64,000 nucleotides of DNA from Mariniradius saccharolyticus AK6 (GCF_000330725.2 NZ_AMZY02000008.1:62001-126000); one strand, 5' to 3'; positions 53,884-62,323 are shown, numbered from the stretch's first letter. The notes: generated from the sequence alone by a model not told the origin. Numbers and translations are program-made.

Positions 53884-54453
53884 TTAAAGTTTCGGCAAAC
53901 CAGCATGATCAAGCACGCAAAGTTGAGCCAGAACGGAAGCTTTAATTTGAGCATATTCATCAAGGTTGATACAAAATTGGCGCATCGGTTTTAAATCCAA
54001 CATTTCCTCCAAAGGCAGTACTTCTGGTTCCAAAGGAGCGAATGAGAAAAAAGGAGTGAATCCTAACCTAATGAACTTTTGCGCAAAAATCCATGCAACA
54101 TTCTTTTCCTTTTTGGTGACCAACATAGCTGCTTTAATTGCTGATGAAAATAAGTGTCCATCAGAATACGCAGAAATTGTTGACCAAAATCGCCCAGGTG
54201 ACATTTCAACTGGCCTACCAAAAATTTCTCCGCTAATAAATTCAATAAACTCGTCTTCTGAAGTCTCAAACTCTGGATGACAAATGAAATACCAGAAATC
54301 AAAAAACTTATTGCTTTTGTAAATACTTCCAAAGACATCAGCACAAAACTCATAAGGCAAATGCTTTCTTAGTTCTTCCTCGTTCAGCCAATATTCGACC
54401 TGTTCATAAAGAAAATTGATGTTGAACTTTAGATAGTGTTTACCATTCGACAT
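53884..54453 (-). CDS. Unknown protein, paralogue of 53023-53691, possibly 5'-truncated
   Basis: A 189-residue protein aligned by eye with the adjacent paralogue through YLKFNINFLYEQVEYW, FCADVFGSIYKSNKFFDFW, RFWSTISAYSDGHLFSSAIKAAM and FTPFFSFAPL. The reading frame stays open upstream of the ATG for about 30 codons (NAEEYFTFASEGSIDL...), and this part also resembles the paralogue (VFKSDDCSIFRG). No ATG, GTG or TTG begins that extension. The gene may have lost its true start or use a rare one. The 54454-54703 stretch otherwise holds only a short remnant-like peptide frame. Confidence 0.5.
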   Translation of the reverse strand: MSNGKHYLKFNINFLYEQVEYWLNEEELRKHLPYEFCADVFGSIYKSNKFFDFWYFICHPEFETSEDEFIEFISGEIFGRPVEMSPGRFWSTISAYSDGHLFSSAIKAAMLVTKKEKNVAWIFAQKFIRLGFTPFFSFAPLEPEVLPLEEMLDLKPMRQFCINLDEYAQIKASVLAQLCVLDHAGLPKL

Positions 54454-54703
54454 CTGTTGAATGACCGAAAATTCTGATACTAGATCTATGCTGCCTTCAG
54501 ATGCAAATGTGAAGTATTCTTCAGCATTGACCTTTATTATTTTTTTTGATGTTGTGACATGGTTTGTAAAGTGTAGGTTTTATAGTTGGAGAGACTATCC
54601 AGCTTGTTTGAGAGCCCAAGTTAAATCTCCCTTGACTTGAATAGTAGTCATAGAACCATCCATTTGCTGGGTCCTTCCCAGGATGGTGAAAAAAGGAGAA
54701 TTC

Positions 54704-55057
54704 TTAGTTGTTAAGTATTCGTTCTTTTTCCTCCTCTGCCCTAATTTGAGCGCACATTTCTTCCATCTCGGTGTCCCTATCTACCATTTGGTCATAGGAA
54801 CCTGGAAAAGTATGCCAGTCTGTAGCATACCATGCCAGAATTTCGAGTCCACGGGGTGAGTCAATCGGAATCTGCTTCCGATTGAGATGTCTGTCAAACA
54901 AACATGAAAGTTTGAAATAGTGGTGATTTGGATACTGACCAGGCTTTGGCTCATAGGTGAGGAACCTATACCCCTCTTCCAATAAGGAATCTGCCTTGCT
55001 TTTAGCGTAGTCATACCGAAGTATCCTACATTTGACTTTTGAACTATTTTTTATCAT
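54704..55057 (-). CDS. Unknown small protein
   Basis: A 117-residue basic-to-acidic protein (MIKNSSKVKCRILRYDY... ending EEEKERILNN). It shows no motif I recognise: a DYAKSKADSLLEEGYRFL helix, an aromatic strand PNHHYFKLSCLFDRHL, and a charged C-terminal helix. It is one of several small minus-strand genes between the recombinase and the paralogue pair, 24 bases after the next gene upstream. Confidence 0.5.
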   Translation of the reverse strand: MIKNSSKVKCRILRYDYAKSKADSLLEEGYRFLTYEPKPGQYPNHHYFKLSCLFDRHLNRKQIPIDSPRGLEILAWYATDWHTFPGSYDQMVDRDTEMEEMCAQIRAEEEKERILNN

Positions 55058-55081
55058 AAGTTATTTGACCTTATTCCCTGG

Positions 55082-55393
55082 TCATGGGGTTTTGATCTTT
55101 GTGACTTTTTTCAATTTTGGGTCTAAAAGGCCTCTATCGCTCAAGAATTTCGAGAAATAGGGAATTCCTGTTTTGGCAATTATTCTCGGGATAACCGCCC
55201 TTTTCCTTCCATTTCGATATTGTTCAGTTTGATAACTCATGTATTTAAACAGAAATTCTTCACAGGGCATATTATCTGGTTCCAATATCCCCTCATCTCT
55301 TAATAGAGCGATGAATTTGTTCTGGCCATACCTACTTCCCACCAGATCGACAAAGTATTTGATGGAAATTGTTCCCGGTTCGTACTGCTTCAT
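55082..55393 (-). CDS. Phage antirepressor (KilAC-like) C-terminal domain protein
   Basis: A 103-residue protein with the layout of the antirepressor KilA-C domain: FIALLRDEGILEPDNMPCEEFLFKYM, followed by the basic stretch YRNGRKRAVIPRIIAKTGIPYFSKFLSDRGLL. In phages this domain is fused to N-terminal modules; here it stands alone and short. It lies 11 bases after the HTH gene, so they form an operon. Assignment is from pattern only. Confidence 0.5.
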   Translation of the reverse strand: MKQYEPGTISIKYFVDLVGSRYGQNKFIALLRDEGILEPDNMPCEEFLFKYMSYQTEQYRNGRKRAVIPRIIAKTGIPYFSKFLSDRGLLDPKLKKVTKIKTP

Positions 55394-55404
55394 AATGTTC
55401 GAAT

Positions 55405-55767
55405 TTAGTTTTGAGAATAATTAAGTGCTGCGATTGCCACTTCGGCGTTGGTCATCCTTTTGTTCGAAGGCTGGAGTACAAAGTCCTCAAGCTCAGTTTT
55501 GTCAAAATAGACTTTACGTCCGATCTTGTAATAGGGCAGCTCTCCTTTGCTAACCTTTTGGTACACACTTCCCTTCGCCAGGTTCAAAAGCTCTGCAGTC
55601 TGCTCGACGCATAAAAGGCGGGAATGTGTATTCAAGCGATCCATGAAAGTGTCTTCAGGAAGTTTGCCATAAATGGCTGCCAAATGAATTAGCATCTCGT
55701 TAAGTTGGATGATTAAGGACTTTAACGCTATGCGGCCTATATCATCTGAAATCGTCTTTTTCTTCAT
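55405..55767 (-). CDS. Excisionase-type HTH_17 DNA-binding protein
   Basis: A 120-residue protein from the ATG at 55767 (MKKKTISDDIG); an upstream frame start at 55812 is less likely. The C-terminal half is a MerR/excisionase-like HTH: LLCVEQTAELLNLAKGSVYQK, then GELPYYKIGRKVYFDKTELEDFV. Such proteins act as excisionases or as regulators of mobile elements in Bacteroidota. It heads the small minus-strand run with the KilAC-like gene. Confidence 0.75.
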   Translation of the reverse strand: MKKKTISDDIGRIALKSLIIQLNEMLIHLAAIYGKLPEDTFMDRLNTHSRLLCVEQTAELLNLAKGSVYQKVSKGELPYYKIGRKVYFDKTELEDFVLQPSNKRMTNAEVAIAALNYSQN

Positions 55768-55812
55768 AATTTCATTAAGAATTACAACACAAACCAAATC
55801 CAAATAACGCAC

Positions 55813-56141
55813 AATTTCAATTTTTATAATATAAATATTTTTATGCGTTATTTATTTGTCTGACAAACAGTCATTTAACTTAAACCCATATTTTGGGAAT
55901 ACGAATATTACGTTTGATTCAGCTACACAATTGGTCGAGGATTAGTCCCAGAAGGACTTCACTTAAAAAAAAATCTCAAGTTGTTGGAATTAGTCATAAA
56001 AGACGCGTGCACTAGATAAATAAAGTAGCTACGTGACCTTCTTCATCGCATGGTAAAAATTGGTTTAAAGAAGGAAAAACACGATTAAAAAATATCTTGC
56101 GGATTACTAATGACGCTTCCTTGTTAGATAGGCCGCAGATT
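55813..56141. other. A/T-rich spacer without recognised features
   Basis: A roughly 330-base intergenic stretch between the HTH gene and the operon of the recombinase. It is A/T-rich, especially at 55815-55860 just upstream of the HTH gene, where its promoter should lie. I saw no strong hairpin, repeat or complete promoter consensus. Confidence 0.4.
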
Positions 56142-57116
56142 TCAGGATTTCTTCCCACTACCCATCGCGCCCCTTCGTTTCATTGCGTTCACAGACTTCA
56201 GCCGTTTCTTCAAAACTTCATACCCGTCACTTGAATCAAGAATTTCTGATTTGAAAATTCCTTCAGAGTAGTCGGAAAGGTTACGTGATAGTTCCTTCAA
56301 CTTTTCGTGGGTCAAAGGAATATCACGGACCTGAATGTGACTACTAAGGCTTTTCAAGGGGAACCTTTTCAGGGTCAACTCCAAGTCGTCCTTGATTAAC
56401 TTAAAAAAATGACCTAAGCGGGATGATGTAGAAAATGACACAACTTCTTGTTGCCCGGATGGTCTAAAAAGTGATAAAAAGGAGTCCTTCGATGAGTGCA
56501 GATAGCCATTTCTTACCAAGAAACGATATAATTCGTCAAAAATCGCCTCCAATCCTTCGATATTTTGGCATTCTATAAAAGGCTTTGTTTTCGGTTTTTT
56601 TTGAACGTTTCTCGTAAGGTCCAGCATCCCAATTTCATACCACCAAGGCATTGCTTCGAACGAACCAAATCCCACTGTGACAATCCTGATAATCTCTTCC
56701 ATTGTCCGGAGCGAAAAAACTTCGTTGTCAATCGCATGATAGGCGGCAACAGTTTCTTTACTGTCAATTTTTATGGTTTTTACATTATCCTCCCTATAGG
56801 ATTCTTGTTTGATCGTTTCCCAGTTCCCAAAAAAATAAGATTCGGATAATTCACGGGCATTCTCCAAATCTAAAAAATTCTCCGTTCTTGACCGAAGTAA
56901 TCCTTTGAGTAGATTCCTATAGCCAATAATCCAATAAGATTTTACAGATTCTTCTAATAGTTTCTTTGAAAAGATGCCGTCTACGTTGTACACAAACCCC
57001 TCATTGGTGTCGTTTCCGAACTCGTATTTCACAACCTTTGCCTTTTTTAGGAAATCAAACAATTCCCGGAATGATTCCGCAATAAGTCCTGACACCATTT
57101 TATCCTCATCATTCAT
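56142..57116 (-). CDS. Unknown protein downstream of the recombinase
   Basis: A 324-residue, mostly helical protein with no recognised domain. Its ATG overlaps the recombinase stop by four bases (ATGA-type), so it is translationally coupled and probably shares the element's lifestyle. Features: FRELFDFLKKAKVVKYEFG at the start, a mid region SFEAMPWWYEIGMLDLTR, and a basic glycine/serine tail (KRRGAMGSGKKS). It could be a recombination directionality factor or an unrelated cargo protein. Confidence 0.6.
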   Translation of the reverse strand: MNDEDKMVSGLIAESFRELFDFLKKAKVVKYEFGNDTNEGFVYNVDGIFSKKLLEESVKSYWIIGYRNLLKGLLRSRTENFLDLENARELSESYFFGNWETIKQESYREDNVKTIKIDSKETVAAYHAIDNEVFSLRTMEEIIRIVTVGFGSFEAMPWWYEIGMLDLTRNVQKKPKTKPFIECQNIEGLEAIFDELYRFLVRNGYLHSSKDSFLSLFRPSGQQEVVSFSTSSRLGHFFKLIKDDLELTLKRFPLKSLSSHIQVRDIPLTHEKLKELSRNLSDYSEGIFKSEILDSSDGYEVLKKRLKSVNAMKRRGAMGSGKKS

Positions 57117-58219
57117 AGACCTTGTATTTTGATTTTTTCAACCGCTTCCCTCTTTTTCTCATCCAAAACTTTGGCGTATATCTGCGTGGTTCTGATGGAT
57201 TTATGCCCCAATAATTTGGATATCACGTGTATATCTGTTCCCTTAGAGAGCTGCAACACGGCATGGGTATGCCTGGCGGAGTGAAATGTGATTTTTCTTT
57301 TGATCCCGGCTTTTCCCATCCATGCCTGAAGTTTATGGTTGTTCCAAGCACTGTAATGCAGTCCAGTGAAGACTGTGCCCTGATCCCTGTCCCTTTCTCC
57401 CATCAAACCGACTGCCTGGTCCGTGATCATCAGCGTTTCTTCTGCTTTTGTCTTTTGCTGTCTGAATCGGATGAAATGACCGTGACTGGAGCCATAATGC
57501 ACATCTTCCCACCTGAGCCTATAAATATCGCTAAATCTGAGACCTGTAAGGCATGAAAATAGAAAAGCCCTTTTGAGTACATCCACTTCACATTCTGTAA
57601 CCACCAAGCTCTCCAGTTCTTCCATTGTAAGAAACTCCCTTCTCGTTTCGGCAGGTTTAAAAGGGATCACCCTTTCTCCTGGATTGACAGGTATGATTCC
57701 ATCTGTCTTCGCCTGTTTCAGGGCGGCCAAAAATCTGTTGAAATACGAAACCTTTGAATTTATAGATAAACTTTCCCCGTTTGACTTGGTAGCCCTAGTT
57801 AGGTGACGTTTGAACCCCTCAATGAACTCCAGCGAAACATTCTCAAAAGTTACTCCCGGATGGGCGTATTCCTTGAGGTGTTTGATCATGCTTTTCCAGT
57901 TTCCGTCGTTACCTGTGCTGGTGTTTTTGTTGACAGCCAATTTCTCCAAGTAAGGAATGAACAGTGACTTTTGCTTTTTGATATCATGGACGTTGTAAAT
58001 GCCCGATAAAAAGTCCAGTTGTTTTTGGTGGCAAATCGCCTCGGCCAAGCGTAGTCTCTCTTTGTTGTTCGCGATTTGGGCGGGGGTCAACTTCCCCTTG
58101 TCGGGTTCGGGAACCAAATAAATATCCAAGTACTCAGTTTTCCTGAATCCTTTTTGGTAATAATCCAAATATAGGGCCACTCTGTTGCCCTTCTTGCGTC
58201 TTCTAAGTGTGACCTTCAT
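57113..58219 (-). CDS. Tyrosine recombinase (integrase)
   Basis: A 368-residue Bacteroidota-type phage/ICE integrase. The N-terminal arm-binding region (1-80) is followed by a SAM-like core-binding domain (80-185) and the catalytic domain with R228 (LTGLRFSD), H313-x-x-R316 (HSARH), H339 (LLGHKS) and nucleophile Y348 (TTQIYAKV). All four key positions are present, so it should be active. It lies about 600 bases from the 3' end of mnmE, overlaps the upstream zinc-finger/HTH gene by four bases, and is the likely enzyme that inserted this island there. Confidence 0.95.
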   Translation of the reverse strand: MKVTLRRRKKGNRVALYLDYYQKGFRKTEYLDIYLVPEPDKGKLTPAQIANNKERLRLAEAICHQKQLDFLSGIYNVHDIKKQKSLFIPYLEKLAVNKNTSTGNDGNWKSMIKHLKEYAHPGVTFENVSLEFIEGFKRHLTRATKSNGESLSINSKVSYFNRFLAALKQAKTDGIIPVNPGERVIPFKPAETRREFLTMEELESLVVTECEVDVLKRAFLFSCLTGLRFSDIYRLRWEDVHYGSSHGHFIRFRQQKTKAEETLMITDQAVGLMGERDRDQGTVFTGLHYSAWNNHKLQAWMGKAGIKRKITFHSARHTHAVLQLSKGTDIHVISKLLGHKSIRTTQIYAKVLDEKKREAVEKIKIQGL

Positions 58220-58620
58220 AACCCGAGCATTTTATTGATACTTTCCCTTGGGACAATTACACGGTGTCCAAGCCTGACAACCTTGAGGTTTCCTGATGCA
58301 ATGCTTCGCTCAATTGTCCTTTTGCTTACCCCCAGATAGATTGCCGATTCTGCGATGGACAGGTAGTCCCTTTTTTGGATCTCTTCGAACTTTTCCAAAT
58401 CCGGTTTCGATTTATTCGTGTCCTCAAGGGGGACATGGCCGGCGACAGTACCGGAAAGAAATTTTTTTAGCTTTTCTTCCCGCTTTACCAATTTGTAGTG
58501 TTTTCGGTTACAATCATGGGAGCAGTATCTGGTTTGAAGTGTTCGTGCTTCAAATTCCTTCCCACAATGATGGCAAACTCTCCTTATTCTTAGATTTGAA
58601 CTCATAGCTATTTGTTTCAT
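58216..58620 (-). CDS. Zinc-finger/HTH_17 protein, probable excisionase or int regulator
   Basis: A 134-residue protein from the ATG at 58620 (MKQIAMSSN); a second ATG at 58605 is as good, and a longer frame reaching 58731 would cover the direct repeats and is unlikely. The N-terminus has a CxxC...CxxxC zinc ribbon (CHHCGKEF and RYCSHDC). The C-terminus is an excisionase-type HTH (YLSIAESAIYLGVSKRTIERSI, then KVVRLGHRVIVP). It is first in the recombinase operon, behind an own promoter next to mnmE, and probably binds the 11-bp repeats there. Confidence 0.8.
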   Translation of the reverse strand: MKQIAMSSNLRIRRVCHHCGKEFEARTLQTRYCSHDCNRKHYKLVKREEKLKKFLSGTVAGHVPLEDTNKSKPDLEKFEEIQKRDYLSIAESAIYLGVSKRTIERSIASGNLKVVRLGHRVIVPRESINKMLGL

Positions 58621-58699
58621 TTGACCAACATAACATGCCAAAAAATGCCAATATATAACATGTACTGACATATACCGACATAATTTCCCACTATTTTGA

Positions 58700-58743
58700 T
58701 TGGCAACAAAAATTGGGAATTTTGGCAACAAATTAGCAACAAA
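58700..58743. repeat. Three 11-bp direct repeats (possible recombinase arm sites)
   Basis: TTGGCAACAAA at 58700-58710 and 58722-58732, and TTAGCAACAAA at 58733-58743. The start-to-start distances are 22 and 11 bases, so all three face the same side of the helix. They sit between the int operon and the mnmE end, the usual place for arm-type integrase or excisionase binding sites. Confidence 0.65.
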
Positions 58744-58793
58744 AAAACGTGAAACACTATCAAAATAAGTACAATAAAATGGGTTAAAAGAGC

Positions 58794-58823
58794 CAAAAAT
58801 AAAGTAAAATCAAGCTTTGTCAA
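58794..58823 (-). promoter_or_regulatory. Bacteroidota-type promoter of the recombinase operon
   Basis: On the minus strand, a TTG -33 box (58823-58821) is followed after exactly 19 bases by TATTTTTG (58801-58794), matching the TTG-N19-TAnnTTTG consensus. The -33 box is only six bases beyond the mnmE stop codon, so the promoter lies at the very edge of the island. The resulting leader of about 165 bases contains the three direct repeats. Confidence 0.7.
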
Positions 58824-58828
58824 GGTAG

Positions 58829-58846
58829 CTACTTCCCGATGCAAAA
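58829..58846 (-). other. Putative attachment-site core at the 3' end of mnmE
   Basis: The last 18 bases of mnmE (FCIGK-stop, minus strand TTTTGCATCGGGAAGTAG) correspond to the site used by SGI1-type islands in trmE/mnmE of other bacteria. The recombinase operon begins right beside it. No second copy was found in the window, so the site is inferred from position and precedent. Confidence 0.5.
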
Positions 58847-60211
58847 CTTCGAAAAAATATTGGCGAGGAGGTCGTCTGTCGTGATTTCGCCCGTGATCTC
58901 GCCGAGGTAGTGCAAGGACCTGCGGATGTCCATCGCGAGGAAATCATTGGTGACCTCGTGGTCGAGACCGGCGAGGACGTCGAGCAGGGATTGACGGGTC
59001 TTGACCAAGGAGTCGTAATGGCGGATGTTGGTAACGATGGTATTTCCGGTGCGGAATTTGTCCAAGTTGACCAATTCGAGGATCCGGTTTTTCAATAGAT
59101 CGAGGTTTTCTTTTTGACCTGCCGAAATGAAAATGGTATCGGGATGTTTTTCCCTTAATTTGTTGATAAAGAGAGGATTCGCCTTATCTATCTTATTGGC
59201 CACTTTCAGAAAAGGTACGCCCAAATTCTCCAGCTTGTTGATGTCCCTATTGATCTCTACCATGTCGGTATCGCTGAGGTCAAAGAGGTAGAGAATCAGC
59301 GAGGCGGTTTTCATTTTTTCCTGTGTACGGCTGACCCCGATGGCCTCGATGGTATCTGTCGTCTCCCGAAGGCCTGCTGTGTCGATGAACCGGAAAATTA
59401 CACCTCCGAGGTTGATTTCGTCCTCGATAAAGTCGCGTGTGGTGCCGGCAATATCGGATACAATCGCTTTTTCCTCGTTGAGGAGGGCATTGAGCAGGGT
59501 GGATTTCCCGGCATTGGGCTTACCGGCGATGACGGTCGGCACCCCGTTTTTGATCACGTTGCCAAGGTCAAAACTGGCGATCAACAGTTCGATTTCGCGC
59601 AGCAGCTTCTCCACCAATACCCGCAAATCCTGACGGCTGGCAAATTCCACGTCCTCTTCCGTGAAGTCCAATTCCAATTCGATCATGGATGCAAAGTGGA
59701 TGAGCTCGGAGCGTAGGTGTTGGATTTCGTTGGAAAAACCTCCCCGCATCTGACTGATGGCTGCCTGGTGCGAGCTTTCTGAATCCGAATGGATCAAATC
59801 CGCCACCGCCTCTGCCTGCGCCAAATCAAACTGTCCGTGCAAAAATGCCCGTTGGGTGAACTCACCGGGTTTGGCGGGCCTAGCACCTTGGCGGATAAGC
59901 AACTTGATGACTTGGTTGACGATGTAGGAGGAACCGTGGGTGGATATTTCCACGACATTTTCCTTTGTAAAGGACTTGGGTGCAACAAATATGGAAACCA
60001 AGACCTCGTCGATGATTTTTTCCCCATCCCTGATGGTCCCAAAATGGATGGTATGGGACGCTGCTGTTTCGAGGTTTTTACCTTTAAATACTTGGTTGAC
60101 GAGGCGGATGGCATCCTTTCCGGAAAGACGTATCACGGCAATCGCACCAACTCCCTGCGGGGTGGCCAAGGCTACGATCGTATCCTCTCGCTCATGCAGG
60201 GAAAAAGACAT
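58829..60211 (-). CDS. mnmE: tRNA modification GTPase MnmE (TrmE)
   Basis: A 460-residue housekeeping GTPase that, with MnmG, installs the 5-carboxymethylaminomethyl group on U34 of certain tRNAs. Visible are the N-terminal formyl-THF-binding domain (TIVALATPQGVGAIAVIRLSG), the G domain with G1 AGKPNAGKS (229-237), G3 DTAGLRETTD, G4 NKID, and the conserved C-terminal CIGK. Length is normal. It lies one base after the thioredoxin-like gene, so they are probably an operon. It marks the right-hand chromosomal side of the island. Confidence 0.97.
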   Translation of the reverse strand: MSFSLHEREDTIVALATPQGVGAIAVIRLSGKDAIRLVNQVFKGKNLETAASHTIHFGTIRDGEKIIDEVLVSIFVAPKSFTKENVVEISTHGSSYIVNQVIKLLIRQGARPAKPGEFTQRAFLHGQFDLAQAEAVADLIHSDSESSHQAAISQMRGGFSNEIQHLRSELIHFASMIELELDFTEEDVEFASRQDLRVLVEKLLREIELLIASFDLGNVIKNGVPTVIAGKPNAGKSTLLNALLNEEKAIVSDIAGTTRDFIEDEINLGGVIFRFIDTAGLRETTDTIEAIGVSRTQEKMKTASLILYLFDLSDTDMVEINRDINKLENLGVPFLKVANKIDKANPLFINKLREKHPDTIFISAGQKENLDLLKNRILELVNLDKFRTGNTIVTNIRHYDSLVKTRQSLLDVLAGLDHEVTNDFLAMDIRRSLHYLGEITGEITTDDLLANIFSKFCIGK

Positions 60212-60212
60212 G

Positions 60213-60662
60213 CTATTTGCTGAATTTATTGACGATGCCGGAAAGTCCGTTCAAAAATGGGTTGGGTTCACGGTAGCCGGGATACTGCGTGATGTTTTCC
60301 ATCAGCGGATCCATGATGATGAAGTTGGGATAGGAATTCACCCGCATCGCTTTGGCCATCGTGGCTTCGGTGTATTGCTTGCCCCGGAAGTCAAAGGACC
60401 GCTTTGTGTTCTCCGCGTTCATTTTGACCGCATAAAAATTCTCGTTGATATAGGCGATCACTTTGGGGTCGGAAAAGGTATCCTTGTCCATCTTCTTGCA
60501 CCAGCCACACCAATCGGTGTAGACATCGACAAAGACCATCTTCGGGTTTTCGGCTGTTTTGGCCGCAGCCTCTTCGAAGGTCAGCCAATTGATTTTTTCC
60601 TGTGCGGAAGCAATTTGGGCGCTGATGAGGGTGATGAGCACCGCTCCAAATAACTTTTTCAT
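60213..60662 (-). CDS. Secreted thioredoxin-fold protein
   Basis: A 149-residue protein with a cleavable signal peptide (MKKLFGAVLITLISAQIASAQ, about 20 residues) and a thioredoxin active site C-G-W-C (52-55) within YTDWCGWCKKMDKDTF. Typical of Bacteroidota periplasmic DUF255/thioredoxin-like oxidoreductases that handle disulphides or act as reductants in the envelope. It is co-directional with mnmE and one base upstream. Confidence 0.88.
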   Translation of the reverse strand: MKKLFGAVLITLISAQIASAQEKINWLTFEEAAAKTAENPKMVFVDVYTDWCGWCKKMDKDTFSDPKVIAYINENFYAVKMNAENTKRSFDFRGKQYTEATMAKAMRVNSYPNFIIMDPLMENITQYPGYREPNPFLNGLSGIVNKFSK

Positions 60663-60721
60663 AAGGGTCTGCTTTTCAATAACCCAAATGTAACGAGTTG
60701 TGGGGAAATCCAGTTCATTTT

Positions 60722-60789
60722 GAAGTACGAAGTTAGAAGGACGAGGGACGAAGTCGGAAGTATGAAGGATGAGGTTAGAAGTACGACGT
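60722..60789. repeat. Degenerate short tandem repeats (GAAGTACGA-like)
   Basis: Repeating purine-rich units of roughly 12-24 bases (GAAGTACGAAGTTAGAAGGACGAG and variants such as GAAGTATGAAGGATGAGGTTAG; shown only in part). Similar repeats occur between genes in many Cytophagales genomes. Not coding. Confidence 0.6.
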
Positions 60790-60795
60790 ATGCTG

Positions 60796-60962
60796 CTGCC
60801 AACAGAACCCTGCTATTGCCAACTGACCTCTGCCAACAGAACCCTGCTATTGCCAACTGAACCCTGCCAACTGAACCCTGCTACTGCCAACTGACCTCTG
60901 CCAACTGAACCCTGCTACTGCCAACTAACCTCTGCGCACTGATCCCTGCCACCGGCAACTGC
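60796..60962. repeat. Tandem repeat of TGCCAACTGAACCC-like units
   Basis: About a dozen degenerate copies of 10-14-base units (TGCCAACTGACC, TGCCAACAGAACCC, TGCTACTGCCAACT). It fills the spacer between the thioredoxin and dehydrogenase genes up to the dehydrogenase stop. No gene is credible here despite open frames in it. Confidence 0.75.
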
Positions 60963-62318
60963 CTACAACTTCGGTTCCCAGCCTTTCTCGTACTCCCTGG
61001 ACCAGAGGGCCATGCCTTTTTTGTTTTGGATATGTCCGTTTCTCGGATCGCAGGCGAAGCTTTCACCGATGCGGTAGGAGATATTGGCCAAGTGACAAAG
61101 CAAGGTACTGGTGGCGCCTTCCTCGATCGTGGAGTTTTGCTTTTGCTTTCCGCGGATCGCTTCAAAGAAGTTGACCACGTGGTCGGTAGTATTGTCGCCA
61201 CCGCCGCCGAGGTTGGTGCTTCCCTCCTCGCCTCGTGCCTTTGCTTCCTTGATGAGTTTACCGTTGCGGTCAAAATGCCTGTACAGGCCTCTGTTCACAA
61301 ATACGGATCCTTCGGTGCCATAGATGATGGTACCCCTATCTGAACCGTAGGTTTGGTAATTGTTGCGGCTTTTGCCGTCCCAAAGGATGGTTTTGTCTCC
61401 GTCAAACTGGAAGGTGGCCAACATGGTATCGTACATGGTCCAGCCGTCGTCGAGGAAGTGGTATTTGCCCGCATCGACGTGCACGTGTTTCGGAAACTCT
61501 ACCTGCAATGCCCATCGCGCTACGTCGAGTTCATGGGTGGCATTGTTGCCGGTTTCGGCGGTGCCATAATCCCAACCATACCAGTGCCAATTGTAATCCC
61601 AGGTGTCATGGGTGTACTTACGCCTTGGTGCTGGTCCTTGGAAAAGGTCCCAATCCAAGCCTGCAGGTGGTGCTTGTTCAACCTGCAGCGGAACCGGTCC
61701 GCGGCCGTTGGAATAGAAGGCGATCGCACGGAATGCTTTTCCAATGGCCCCTGCGTGTATTTCCTTGATGATTTCGATGGTATGAAAAGATGAGCGCTGC
61801 TGGTTGCCCATTTGGATCACCTTTTTATACTTGTTTTTGAACTCCACCAATAACTCCCCTTCGCGTGGATTGTGGCTGCAAGGTTTTTCGACATAGACAT
61901 GTTTGCCGGCGGCTACCGCAAGCCATGTACCCGGGGCATGCCAATGGTCCGGCGTCGCGTTGATGAGGACGTCGATTTCCTTGTTGTCGATTACCTTCAG
62001 AATGCTGTTTTCGAGTTGGGGTGTGTAGTCGATATGCTTCGCAAAACTGGCAGCAGCTTTTTCCCTTTGGGACTGCATCACGTCGCACAAGGTGTGCAGC
62101 ATGACATTGCTTTCTTTTCTCTTGATCGGGTCATAAAACGCGCCCAAACGTCTTCCAAGACCTGCGATGGCCACATTTAACCGTTCATTCGCACCGATGA
62201 TGTTGCCATAGCTTTTGGCTGAAAAACCCAAGGCACCCAAGGAACTCAGGCCGATGGTTGCGAGGGTGGTCTTTTTGATAAAATCCCTTCTGGGTTGGTT
62301 GTTGGATTCCATGGTCAT
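60963..62318 (-). CDS. Gfo/Idh/MocA family oxidoreductase with Tat signal
   Basis: A 451-residue NAD(P)-dependent sugar/inositol dehydrogenase-like protein. It begins with a twin-arginine leader (QPRRDFIKKTTLATIG), so it is exported folded. The Rossmann part has VAIAGLGRRLGAFYD and the EKP motif (VYVEKPCSHN), with the usual C-terminal Gfo/Idh domain (HELDVARWALQ). It is five bases downstream of the DUF1080 gene, a pairing common in Bacteroidota and Planctomycetota for carbohydrate use. Specific substrate not determined. Confidence 0.9.
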   Translation of the reverse strand: MTMESNNQPRRDFIKKTTLATIGLSSLGALGFSAKSYGNIIGANERLNVAIAGLGRRLGAFYDPIKRKESNVMLHTLCDVMQSQREKAAASFAKHIDYTPQLENSILKVIDNKEIDVLINATPDHWHAPGTWLAVAAGKHVYVEKPCSHNPREGELLVEFKNKYKKVIQMGNQQRSSFHTIEIIKEIHAGAIGKAFRAIAFYSNGRGPVPLQVEQAPPAGLDWDLFQGPAPRRKYTHDTWDYNWHWYGWDYGTAETGNNATHELDVARWALQVEFPKHVHVDAGKYHFLDDGWTMYDTMLATFQFDGDKTILWDGKSRNNYQTYGSDRGTIIYGTEGSVFVNRGLYRHFDRNGKLIKEAKARGEEGSTNLGGGGDNTTDHVVNFFEAIRGKQKQNSTIEEGATSTLLCHLANISYRIGESFACDPRNGHIQNKKGMALWSREYEKGWEPKL

Positions 62319-62323
62319 GGGGT

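Noticed and set aside
53710-53994. Plus-strand 94-codon frame
   Set aside because: It overlaps the end of the minus-strand paralogue and an inverted repeat, and has no recognisable protein character.
60780-61270. Open frames over the tandem-repeat spacer and the dehydrogenase antisense
   Set aside because: They arise from repeats and from the codon bias of the opposite-strand gene.
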